From Zymomonas sp. (GTDB lineage: Bacteria > Pseudomonadota > Alphaproteobacteria > Sphingomonadales > Sphingomonadaceae): a stretch of DNA of 16,411 nucleotides. Of this stretch, positions 1-6,547 are shown in pieces. Numbering within the stretch: position 1 is the stretch's first letter; each line of letters opens with the position of its first letter. Made by a program: the position numbers and the translations under genes. The stretch spans positions 1 to 16,411 of the forward strand of contig JAIYAJ010000500.1 in assembly GCA_027489105.1 (NCBI GenBank), written 5' to 3'. The notes beneath the pieces are model-generated. The model ran no database searches and had not been told where the DNA came from. It was given only the letters and a program-made list of their open reading frames with translations.

Positions 1-1126
1 CGAGCTTGGAACTTTTGCCCGCTTCGGCGATCGGCTTGCCCAGCTTGGCGGCGTTGACCGCCTGCTTGTGGTCATAGGGCAGCAGGAAGTCGATCTCGCG
101 CTCGATCGAATTCTCGAAATCCTTGCGGCCGATCTCGGTCAGGCTCGGATGGACCTTGTTGGCGACGACGAGCACACCGGCCTGTGGTGCGTTGTTCTTC
201 AGCCAGGCGAGGATGCGGATCGTGTCGCGCGTCGCGGCGAGAGTCAGGTCGACGACCAGCACCACCGACTGCACCTCGTGGAACAGGTGGGGGTGCTGCA
301 CCATCATCATGCGGGGAATGTCGACGATGGTGCACTCGAAGGCGCCCTTCATCTCTTCCTGCAGCTGAAAATAGGCGCCGCCATCGGTGATGATCGGGTT
401 GTTGATCGGCGCTTCGGCCGACAGCACCGACAGCTTGTCATTGGCCTTGACCAACGCGCGTTCGAGAAACAGCCCATCGATGCGCGCGGGATTGTCGATC
501 GCATCGGTCAGCCCGCGTCCCGGTTCGAGGTCGAGCGCCAGCGCTCCGGTGCCGAAATGCACGTCGAGGTCGAGCAGCGCGGTGCTGATCTCCGCCGTCT
601 CGCCCATCAGCCAGGCGAGCGAAGCCGCGACGGTCGAGGCGCCGACCCCGCCGCGCGCGCCGATGACGGCGGTCATCGTGTGGATCTTGGCGTCCTCCGC
701 CATGCCGTGGCGCGGACCCATCAGGATCATCTGCGCCTGGGCAAGCGCGTCTCGGATCTGGTCGGCGGTGAAGGGCTTGAGCAGATAGTCCTGGATGCCG
801 CTGTTGAGCAGTTCGCGATAGAGCCGCACATCGTTGACCATGCCCGCCGAGATCACGATCGTGCCCGGCTCGCACACTTCGGCCAAAGCGTTGACGTCGT
901 TAAGCGGATCGATCGATTCGCTGAGATCGACGAGCAGGATCGTCGGGCTGGCCGAGACCGAAAGCGACTGGATGGCCGCGCGCAGGCCGCCCTTGTTGAC
1001 CGATTCGGGGGGCCAGCCGAGTTCGAAGACCAGCGGCTTCAGCAGTTCGGCGCTGAGATCGTCGGTAACGAAGGCCGCGAAGGGATTGCGGGTCTGCTGC
1101 TGCTTGGCATTGAAAGGCGCGTTCAT
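1..1126 (-). CDS. cpaE: CpaE/TadZ-like Tad pilus assembly ATPase (partial, C-terminus off window)
   Basis: Predicted cytoplasmic protein that positions or helps assemble the Tad/Flp pilus machine at the inner membrane; that role is known for the CpaE/TadZ family. The first 375 residues are visible. Residues about 17-130 form a receiver-like domain with an acidic pair (D22, D23), a possible phospho-acceptor D67 in ILLVDLSE, S93 and K117 in LLKPF. Residues about 150-375 form a ParA/MinD-like ATPase domain with GARGGVGASTVA at 156-167 and LLDLDVHFG at 184-192. Both lysines of the deviant Walker A motif are replaced (R158 and A163), as in other TadZ-like proteins. The ATG overlaps the cpaD stop as ATGA, so translation is probably coupled. 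By family length only a short C-terminal piece should be missing. cpaF, tadB and tadC would be expected next, but this cannot be seen. Confidence 0.93.
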   Translation of the reverse strand, partial: MNAPFNAKQQQTRNPFAAFVTDDLSAELLKPLVFELGWPPESVNKGGLRAAIQSLSVSASPTILLVDLSESIDPLNDVNALAEVCEPGTIVISAGMVNDVRLYRELLNSGIQDYLLKPFTADQIRDALAQAQMILMGPRHGMAEDAKIHTMTAVIGARGGVGASTVAASLAWLMGETAEISTALLDLDVHFGTGALALDLEPGRGLTDAIDNPARIDGLFLERALVKANDKLSVLSAEAPINNPIITDGGAYFQLQEEMKGAFECTIVDIPRMMMVQHPHLFHEVQSVVLVVDLTLAATRDTIRILAWLKNNAPQAGVLVVANKVHPSLTEIGRKDFENSIEREIDFLLPYDHKQAVNAAKLGKPIAEAGKSSKL

Positions 1127-1749
1127 TCTCCGCCCCCCTTGGTCGATTCGATCTTCAGGCCGTTCTGCGAGGTCGGCACCGCGTCGCGCCACACCTTGAT
1201 CGCCTTGGCTGCGGTGTCGGCCGTGTCGCCGCGTCCGCGCTGCCCGCGCACCAGATCTTCGGGATTGGCGACCATCGCCGCGAGCGTGGAGTTGATCCCG
1301 CAACCGAAATTGCTCGAGGCTCCACCGGTAAAATTGGGCTGCGACGCGGCACTGAAATCGGGACAGCCCGGAACCGCCGCGACCGAGCGGCTGACGACGA
1401 TCCGCACATGGCCCGGTGCCAGCGCGCCGGCCGTCATCGGCGCTCCGTCGCTGATGAGCAGGCCATAGCGCGCCACGAGCGGCGCGATCGCCGCATTGGC
1501 CCGGCCCGGAAACGCACCCGTATCCACGCTCACCCTGTCCCCATAGTCGAGACCGAGCGCATCGAACCATTGCAGCACCCGCGCACGATCGGCGGCGGTG
1601 AGGTCGCCGGCGGGCACGTCGAGGGTGAAATCGCTGCGCTGTACGATCGGCTGATGGACCGATTCGACGCCCCGGTTCGAGCGTCCGGCGGCGGGCGCCG
1701 CCAGCACGACGGCGAGGCCCATAGCGATGAGGATGATAGGCGCGCGCAT
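1123..1749 (-). CDS. cpaD: CpaD family Tad pilus assembly protein
   Basis: Periplasmic component of the Tad pilus apparatus; family members are usually outer-membrane lipoproteins working with the CpaC secretin. The product is 208 aa. It has an N-terminal hydrophobic signal segment (residues about 3-21), a central domain with a tract like the C-terminal OmpA-like part of CpaD, and the CpaD-typical stretch CPDFS...PNF...SNFGCGINSTLAAMV...NPEDLVRG (about 129-169). C129 and C150 could form a disulfide. No lipobox cysteine follows the signal segment, which is unusual for the family. I chose ATG at 1749 because GGGAG lies 7 nt upstream. Longer alternatives are ATG at 1764 and TTG at 1773, the latter overlapping the cpaC stop but with no ribosome-binding site. 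It sits between cpaC and cpaE in the usual order. Confidence 0.9.
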   Translation of the reverse strand: MRAPIILIAMGLAVVLAAPAAGRSNRGVESVHQPIVQRSDFTLDVPAGDLTAADRARVLQWFDALGLDYGDRVSVDTGAFPGRANAAIAPLVARYGLLISDGAPMTAGALAPGHVRIVVSRSVAAVPGCPDFSAASQPNFTGGASSNFGCGINSTLAAMVANPEDLVRGQRGRGDTADTAAKAIKVWRDAVPTSQNGLKIESTKGGGE

Positions 1750-1769
1750 CTGGCTCTCCCGCATGCCGG

Positions 1770-3356
1770 TCAATTGGTGGAGAAGCCGGCGTCGGGCACG
1801 GCTTGCTGCCGCGCGGCCGAGGGCGGCTCGGTTGCGGGAACGGTGCGCGGCGGCACCAGTCTTGGCGCAGGGTCGCGAGCGCCGGAGCGGCCCATGAAGG
1901 TCTGTCCGGCGATCAAGCGCTCGGCATCTGTCGCAGCCTTCATCCCCGTGGTGGGTAGCGCGATCTGCTGCGGCGAGACCGGCTTCACAAGATAGGGCGT
2001 GACGACGATCATCAGCTCGGTCTCGTTGCGCTTGAACGCGCTCGAGCGGAACAGCGCGCCAAGGATCGGGAGGTCGCCCAGCAGAGGCGCCTTGTCGACG
2101 CTGCTGTTCTGGCCGTTCGACATCAGGCCGCCGATCATGAAGGCCTGGCCGGAGCCGAGCTCCACCGTGGTTTCCGCACGACGCGTGGTGATGCCGGGGA
2201 TGGTGAAGCCGGACAGGCGCACCGATCCGGCGTCGGTCAGCTGCGACACTTCGGGGCGGACCCGCAGCGATATGCGGCCATCGGCCAGCACGGTCGGCGT
2301 GAAGGACAGGCTGACGCCATATTGTTTGAACTCGACCGAAACTGCGCCGAGCCCCTGCGACAGCGGGATCGGGATTTCGCCGCCGGCGAGGAAGCTCGCG
2401 GTTTCGCCCGAGATCGCGGTCAGATTGGGCTGGGCGAGGGTAGAAACGAGGCCGTCAGCCTCGGCCAGATCGAGCGCCGCGGCGATGTCGAGGCCGAGGA
2501 ATTTCCCCGCGAGCCCGAGCGAGGTCCCCGATCCTGCACCCTTGCCGAGCGAGCTGAGATTATAGGTCGTTCCCGGCGAGACCACGAACTGGCCTGTCGC
2601 GGGATTGAAAGGCAGCGACAGCGTGCCGGTCGGGAAGCCGAACTGCGAGGACGCGTCGATGCGGGGCAGGCTGCTGATGTCGGTGTTCGTGATGCTCCCG
2701 AAGCTGCGGCCCTGCGCAATCCCGAACAGGAAGCCGCCGGTCGTGTCGCGGTTGAGCAGGTTCACCCCGATCGACTTGGCGAACTCGCGGCTGACCTCGG
2801 CGATCTTGACCTGCAGATTGACCTGCAGCGGCACGGCCGACTTCAGGCGGTTCACCACCTGCGTATCCTTGCCGACGAACTGTTCGACCAGCTTCTGGGC
2901 CTCGGCAACCGTGCTGGGGCTGTCGACGGTGCCGGTCAGCAGCACGATGCCGTTCATCGTCGTCGCGGTGATCGCCGCTTCGGGCATGGCGAGCTTCAGC
3001 ATCGCATCCACGCTGCTGATGTTCGCGCCTACGCGGACGATCGAGGACCAGATCACCTTTCCGGCCCGGTCGGTAGCATAGACGGCGGTCTCGCCCGGTC
3101 CCTTGCCGAACAGATAGAGCTGCGTCGAGGAGCGGACCTGGACGTCGGCGATCTTGTCGTCGGCAACGAAAAGGTCGGTCATGGCAGTCGGCAGCGCGAT
3201 CATCTCGCCCGAGCCGATCGACAGGGTGAGCGTGTCGCTGGGTCGGCTGATGGTCGCGGTGCGAACGGTCGTGGCGCCGCGTACTGCAGCCGCCTCGGCG
3301 ATGACGGGCGAGAGCGCGACCGAGGCCAGCAGCAGGGTTCCGATGGCGCGGCGCAT
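1770..3356 (-). CDS. cpaC: CpaC/RcpA Tad pilus secretin
   Basis: Outer-membrane secretin forming the gated channel through which the Flp pilus leaves the cell. The product is 528 aa. Residues 1-24 are a Sec signal peptide ending near AEAAA. Residues about 40-110 form the N-terminal pilus/secretin domain. A BON-like segment follows at about 110-172, with GIVLLTGTVDSP at 136-147. The secretin core starts near VPLQVNLQVKIAEVSR (175-190) and ends with the signature region RRAETTVELGSGQAFMIGGL (392-411) and APLLGDLPILGALFRS (423-438). The Pro-rich tail (about 495-518) is probably unstructured. ATG at 3356 shares one base with the cpaB stop (TGATG). A GTG directly before it is an equally possible start and adds one residue. 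Length and domain order are normal for the family. Confidence 0.95.
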   Translation of the reverse strand: MRRAIGTLLLASVALSPVIAEAAAVRGATTVRTATISRPSDTLTLSIGSGEMIALPTAMTDLFVADDKIADVQVRSSTQLYLFGKGPGETAVYATDRAGKVIWSSIVRVGANISSVDAMLKLAMPEAAITATTMNGIVLLTGTVDSPSTVAEAQKLVEQFVGKDTQVVNRLKSAVPLQVNLQVKIAEVSREFAKSIGVNLLNRDTTGGFLFGIAQGRSFGSITNTDISSLPRIDASSQFGFPTGTLSLPFNPATGQFVVSPGTTYNLSSLGKGAGSGTSLGLAGKFLGLDIAAALDLAEADGLVSTLAQPNLTAISGETASFLAGGEIPIPLSQGLGAVSVEFKQYGVSLSFTPTVLADGRISLRVRPEVSQLTDAGSVRLSGFTIPGITTRRAETTVELGSGQAFMIGGLMSNGQNSSVDKAPLLGDLPILGALFRSSAFKRNETELMIVVTPYLVKPVSPQQIALPTTGMKAATDAERLIAGQTFMGRSGARDPAPRLVPPRTVPATEPPSAARQQAVPDAGFSTN

Positions 3357-4357
3357 CACTTGGCCCCCGCCGTGCTGAGCGTTACCGCATTACCACGCGC
3401 GACGCGTACGCCGGACTGCGATGGTGCCGGTGCGACCGGGGTTGTCTGCGCGCCACCAGATGGCCGGGGCGGCACGCTCGACCGCTGGAAGCGCGAGACA
3501 TCGGCGCCCACGGTATAGCTTGGATTGTCGTCGACCGGCCGCGAGGTGAGTTCGAGCAGCATCTGCCGCTCGGTCTGAGGATCGGCGTCGGCGGGCAGCT
3601 TCACGTTGCCGCTGGCGATCCGTTCCTCGAGTTCGGCGCGATTGTCCGCGATCGAGCGCAGCGCGAGCGACAACTGCCCGATCGACTGGGCGACCGCAAT
3701 CTTCTCGGCGATCTTCGGGGTCGCCTCGATCGTGACGTTCGAGGTGTTGGCGACGACCGTCTTGCCTTCCTCGTCGACCGTCTTGTCGGTGCGCTGGTCG
3801 GTCGCCAGCACGCGCAGGTTGCGGATGATCGTTTCGGCGGCCTTGAGCGGCGGGCCATCGCCCCCGCCGGGCACTTCCTGCGTGAGCATCAGGTCGACCC
3901 GGTCACCGGGAAAGACGAAGCCGGCGACGCCCGACTGCGCCGAGACCGAAATGGTGATAGCGCGCATGCCAGGGCCCAGCGCTGCGGCGAGGAAACCGCG
4001 ATCACCCGGCTTGACGAGTGCGCCCTGGGTCAGCGGCGCACCGGCGGTGATCGCATAGCGGACCACCGAGCCGTTGAGCGCGGAGAGATCGCTCTGCCCC
4101 TTGATGTAATAGGTGTTGCCGACCAGATCAGCGGGCCAGCGCTGATAGCGGATGCTTTCGGGGCTGATGATCGTGCCGACCGGAAGCGGACGGATCGCGA
4201 CGGCGACTTCGGGGCCGCTGGGCTGCGGTGCCACTGCAATGGCCGTCGGCGCGGCCTCCGCTTCGCTTTGTCCGCCGAACATGGAGCGGAAGACGACGGC
4301 GGAAATCCCCGCCATCACGAGCGCCATGATCAGAAGCAGCAACTTCCTGGCATCCAT
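3356..4357 (-). CDS. cpaB: CpaB/RcpC Tad pilus assembly protein with SAF domain
   Basis: Inner-membrane-anchored periplasmic protein of the Tad pilus system, thought to work with the secretin. The product is 333 aa. A single N-terminal membrane segment spans residues about 5-23. A SAF domain covers about 50-115 (VAVAIRPLPVGTIISPESI at 51-69, then GSVVRYAITAGAPL). The RcpC-type domain follows, with the conserved VFPGDRVDLMLTQE at 148-161 and IRNLRVLATD at 178-187. The C-terminal 50 residues are rich in Pro, Ser and Thr and look disordered. The ATG at 4357 is the first good start before the membrane segment; no strong ribosome-binding site is visible. A 67-nt spacer containing two small hairpins separates it from cpaA upstream, and the stop overlaps the cpaC start. 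Confidence 0.95.
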   Translation of the reverse strand: MDARKLLLLIMALVMAGISAVVFRSMFGGQSEAEAAPTAIAVAPQPSGPEVAVAIRPLPVGTIISPESIRYQRWPADLVGNTYYIKGQSDLSALNGSVVRYAITAGAPLTQGALVKPGDRGFLAAALGPGMRAITISVSAQSGVAGFVFPGDRVDLMLTQEVPGGGDGPPLKAAETIIRNLRVLATDQRTDKTVDEEGKTVVANTSNVTIEATPKIAEKIAVAQSIGQLSLALRSIADNRAELEERIASGNVKLPADADPQTERQMLLELTSRPVDDNPSYTVGADVSRFQRSSVPPRPSGGAQTTPVAPAPSQSGVRVARGNAVTLSTAGAK

Positions 4358-4375
4358 CGTTCAAGACCCGTTCTC

Positions 4376-4414
4376 GCCCGCTTCCGGGCCATAAGGACTG
4401 TCCCGAAACGGGAC
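4376..4414. other. Two tandem small hairpins in the cpaA-cpaB spacer
   Basis: The 67-nt gap between cpaA and cpaB holds two perfect inverted repeats. One is GTCCCG-AAA-CGGGAC (4400-4414), with a 6-bp stem and 3-nt loop. The other is GCCCG-CTTC-CGGGC (4376-4389), with a 5-bp stem and 4-nt loop. In the minus-strand transcript both lie between the cpaA stop and the cpaB start. Neither is followed by a run of U, so they are not obvious intrinsic terminators. They may mark an mRNA processing or stability element that sets different levels of CpaA and the structural proteins. This role is inference. Confidence 0.45.
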
Positions 4415-4424
4415 CCCGTCCGGG

Positions 4425-4898
4425 CTATGCGGTCGTTGTGGTTAACAACCCGTTTGCGATCACCCACAGCCCGCCCATGGCGATCGCGACGCCATAGGGG
4501 AGCTCCGGCTTCGCGGCATTGGGGCGCCAGCGCTGCCGCACCAGCAGAATGACCGCGATCACGCCGCCCGACAGCGCCATGACCGTCAGCATCGGCAGCA
4601 GCGCCTGCGCAGGCAGCCACAACGCGAGGGCTGCGATCATCTTCACGTCGCCGCCGCCGATCATCCGGAAGAAGAAGAGGAGAGCGAACAGCAGGAACAG
4701 GCCGAGCGCCAGACCGATACGGAGTGCGACGTCGGGCCAGAGCGGCTCGCCCGCTGCCCACCAGAAGGCAATGGCGAAAATCGCAATCGCCGCATTGAGT
4801 TCGTTCGATATCGTCCGCGAACGGATGTCCGTCCATGCAGCCATCAGCAGCAGCACGGCCAGGAGAATGCCGAACAGGTCGGGCAATTGTGTGGGCAT
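4425..4898 (-). CDS. cpaA: CpaA/TadV prepilin peptidase (A24 family)
   Basis: Inner-membrane aspartic peptidase that removes the leader from Flp-type prepilins. The product is 157 aa, the usual small TadV/CpaA size without the N-methylation domain of PilD. The hydrophobic segments fit a multi-spanning protein (about 7-22, 36-50, 58-80, 98-120 and 135-153). Both A24 catalytic motifs are present: D24 in TDIRSR and D84 in GGGDVK, with the PYGVAIA motif at 134-140. I chose ATG at 4898 because the upstream extension of the open frame is charged and unlike any prepilin peptidase, and it would run into the divergent gene. No clear ribosome-binding site is seen. It is the first gene of this cluster; its pilin substrate is not in the window. 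Confidence 0.92.
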   Translation of the reverse strand: MPTQLPDLFGILLAVLLLMAAWTDIRSRTISNELNAAIAIFAIAFWWAAGEPLWPDVALRIGLALGLFLLFALLFFFRMIGGGDVKMIAALALWLPAQALLPMLTVMALSGGVIAVILLVRQRWRPNAAKPELPYGVAIAMGGLWVIANGLLTTTTA

Positions 4899-4917
4899 GG
4901 TTAAGAAGGGTAGACGG

Positions 4918-4943
4918 CCGCGCTTACCAAAATCTAAACGCGG
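4918..4943. promoter_or_regulatory. Imperfect 26-bp dyad in the divergent cpaA / oxidoreductase spacer
   Basis: The 48-nt spacer between the divergent starts at 4898 and 4947 contains CCGCGCTTA (4918-4926), an AT-rich 8-nt centre, and TAAACGCGG (4935-4943). Eight of nine positions pair as an inverted repeat; only 4923/4938 mismatch. The size and placement fit an operator for a dimeric regulator acting on one or both genes. No convincing -10/-35 pair could be fixed in this short spacer, so promoter positions are not assigned. Confidence 0.4.
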
Positions 4944-4946
4944 ACC

Positions 4947-6050
4947 ATGAACGAGCCGATCAACAAGGCGGACATCGCGATCGTCGGTGCCGGCATGGCG
5001 GGCGCAAGCCTGGCCGCGGCCCTGGGCAAGGCGGCGCGGATCGTTTTGCTGGAGGCGGAGGACGTCGCCGGCTATCACAGCACCGGCCGATCTGCCGCCT
5101 TCTGGTCGGAAACCTATGGCGGCCCGGCGGTGCAGCCGCTGACGAGCGCATCCTTCCTATTCCTCGAATATGGCGGGTTTCTCGGTGACCGGGGCGCGGT
5201 GCATCTGGCGGCGCCCGGCGATGGCCGTCACCTCGACCGGCTCGAAGCCGAGTTCGCTGGGCGGGTGCGGCTGGATCGCCTCGACCGGGCCATGCTCGAA
5301 GAACGGATCCCCGGCTTGCGGCCAGGCTTTGACGAGGGGCTGGCCGAACCGACCTGCCGCGACATCGACGTCGCCGCGTTGCACGCGCATTATCTGGCCG
5401 AAGCGCGCCGCGCTGGCGTGGACCTGAGGACGAACGCCCGGCTGCTTTCGGCCGAGCGGGACGCCGGTGGATGGCTCCTGACGACGGCAGCCGGCGAGGT
5501 GCGCGCCGACATCCTCGTCAACGCGGCTGGCGCGTGGGCCGATCCCGTGGCGGTCCTCGCCGGCCAGCAACCGCTCGGCATATCTCCCTTGCGTCGGACC
5601 ATGGTCCAACTTGCCGTGAAGCCTGCGACCGGGCCGGACATGCCGCTCGTGATGGACGCCGCAGGGCATTATTATTTCAAGCCTGAGGCGGGGGGGCGGC
5701 TGTGGCTGTCCCCGCATGACGAAACACCGATCGACCCTTGCGACGTGGCGCCTGAGGAGATCGACGTCGCGCGGGCCATCGACCGGCTCGAACAGGTGGT
5801 CGACTGGTCGATCGCGCGCAAGGAGCGGGCTTGGGCAGGGCTGCGCAGCTTCGCCCCTGATCGGGTCCCCGTCTATGGCCCGGCGGAACCTGGCGACAGA
5901 TTCTTCTGGTTTGCAGGGCAGGGTGGGTTCGGCATCCAGACCGCCCCCGCAGCCGCCGCGATCGGCGCCGCGATTCTGCTGGGGACCTCTCTTCCCGAGT
6001 CGCTTGGGTCGGTCGACCCGAGTCGCTATCTCCCTCGCCGCGTGGGCTGA
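4947..6050 (+). CDS. FAD-dependent oxidoreductase, D-amino acid/glycine oxidase (DAO) superfamily
   Basis: Predicted soluble flavoenzyme of the DAO fold; members oxidise amines, amino acids or 2-hydroxy acids, and the substrate here cannot be told. The product is 367 aa. The N-terminal Rossmann motif is IAIVGAGMAGASLAAAL (10-26). LLEAEDV (34-40) follows, ending the second beta strand with the acidic residue that contacts the ribose. HSTGRSAA (44-51) is the typical flavin-contact loop. A central substrate domain follows, then VNAAGAWAD (about 191-199) and a C-terminal flavin-binding end with FFWFAGQGGFGIQTAPA. It looks complete and has no signal peptide. The ATG at 4947 starts just before the Rossmann strand, as usual. 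It is transcribed divergently from the pilus operon, so a link to pilus biology is not implied. Confidence 0.88.
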   Translation: MNEPINKADIAIVGAGMAGASLAAALGKAARIVLLEAEDVAGYHSTGRSAAFWSETYGGPAVQPLTSASFLFLEYGGFLGDRGAVHLAAPGDGRHLDRLEAEFAGRVRLDRLDRAMLEERIPGLRPGFDEGLAEPTCRDIDVAALHAHYLAEARRAGVDLRTNARLLSAERDAGGWLLTTAAGEVRADILVNAAGAWADPVAVLAGQQPLGISPLRRTMVQLAVKPATGPDMPLVMDAAGHYYFKPEAGGRLWLSPHDETPIDPCDVAPEEIDVARAIDRLEQVVDWSIARKERAWAGLRSFAPDRVPVYGPAEPGDRFFWFAGQGGFGIQTAPAAAAIGAAILLGTSLPESLGSVDPSRYLPRRVG

Positions 6051-6096
6051 CCGGGCGGCTCCCATCCTTTAGGCTAAGCCCCCTGTACAAAGGTGT

Positions 6097-6110
6097 TGCG
6101 GGTACCCGCA
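6097..6110. promoter_or_regulatory. Perfect 14-bp palindrome, possible operator
   Basis: TGCGGGTACCCGCA is its own reverse complement. It lies 47 nt after the oxidoreductase stop and about 40 nt before the promoter-like pair at 6152-6180. A dimeric regulator site is possible. Chance in GC-rich DNA is less likely for a perfect 14-mer but cannot be excluded. Confidence 0.35.
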
Positions 6111-6151
6111 CCCCCTTGCGCCTTACCCTACGGAACCAAGGGGTGTCGGGC

Positions 6152-6180
6152 TTGGTGCAGTCGATTTTGAACATTATACG
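6152..6180 (+). promoter_or_regulatory. Possible sigma-70-type promoter for the HicB-like gene
   Basis: TTGGTG (6152-6157) and TATACG (6175-6180) are separated by 17 nt. They match the -35 and -10 consensus at several positions, and the region is AT-richer than its surroundings. Transcription would start near 6187, giving a leader of roughly 85 nt before the ATG at 6272. Confidence 0.35.
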
Positions 6181-6215
6181 AAGGTCTTACGAAGAATTAC
6201 CATCCTGTCACGAAG
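6178..6215 (+). repeat. Three ACGAAG direct repeats at helical spacing
   Basis: ACGAAG occurs at 6178-6183, 6189-6194 and 6210-6215, so copies start 11 and 21 nt apart, close to one and two turns of DNA. The first two share the longer unit TACGAAG. They overlap and follow the candidate -10 element, a position suited to a repressor or other regulator. Confidence 0.4.
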
Positions 6216-6271
6216 CCCTGTTAACCATAGTCGAGAGCCATCGGAGAGGATCCAAAACAGGGTGGCGTAGC

Positions 6272-6541
6272 ATGGGCATCTATCTCAAGGGTCTGGAGCT
6301 CTATCCGGCCAGGGTTCATTGCGAGGGTGGCTTCTACCAGGCCGATTTCATCGATATTCCGCACTGCCGGGCTTATGGGTCTTCGGCGATCGAGGCCGAG
6401 GTCGCTGCAGCCGAGGTGCTGCAACAGCATGCGCAGATGCTGGGGCGTTACGGTCGGCATCTGCCGCTGCCGTCGATTCCCGCCCGCGAACATCGTCTGC
6501 CCGACAGCTATGTCGCGTTCATTCCCGCGCCGGCGCTCTGA
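6272..6541 (+). CDS. Small HicB-like protein (orphan, no partner toxin seen)
   Basis: The 89-aa product resembles the N-terminal partial RNase H fold of HicB antitoxins: YPARVHCEGGFYQADFIDIP (11-30), then HCRAYGSS (31-38) and a helix in place of the usual 'EA..nA.eal' segment, ending GRHLPLPS (61-68). HicB proteins normally neutralise the mRNase HicA. Here no HicA-sized gene lies upstream, and no helix-turn-helix or ribbon-helix-helix domain follows residue 70. It may therefore be a stand-alone regulator or a domesticated remnant. ATG at 6272 is preferred because AGGGTGG ends 6 nt upstream; the longer open frame from 6116 is rejected. It converges on the DsrE-like gene with 6 nt between the stops. 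Confidence 0.7.
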   Translation: MGIYLKGLELYPARVHCEGGFYQADFIDIPHCRAYGSSAIEAEVAAAEVLQQHAQMLGRYGRHLPLPSIPAREHRLPDSYVAFIPAPAL

Positions 6542-6547
6542 CCGGGG

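Larger units (their letters stand above)
6051..6271. other. Gene-free stretch of 221 nt upstream of the HicB-like gene
   Basis: No credible coding region is seen on either strand. An in-frame upstream extension of the HicB-like gene exists from a TTG at 6116, but its composition is AT-richer, it lacks a ribosome-binding site and it does not look like protein. The stretch holds a 14-bp palindrome, a long-loop inverted repeat (CCCCTTG at 6112-6118 with CAAGGGG at 6137-6143), a promoter-like pair and three ACGAAG repeats. No intrinsic terminator with a U-run is seen for the upstream oxidoreductase gene. Confidence 0.5.

Noticed and set aside
68..1468. Long plus-strand open frame of 466 codons over the pilus genes
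   Set aside because: It lies antisense to cpaE and cpaD, which have clear family motifs. Its product is low-complexity and Arg/Asp/His-rich, as expected of a shadow frame in GC-rich DNA.
6116..6271. 52-residue N-terminal extension of the HicB-like gene
   Set aside because: It would start at a TTG without a ribosome-binding site and covers the promoter-like and repeat-rich DNA. ATG 6272 has a good AGGGTGG upstream, and the HicB-type core begins there.
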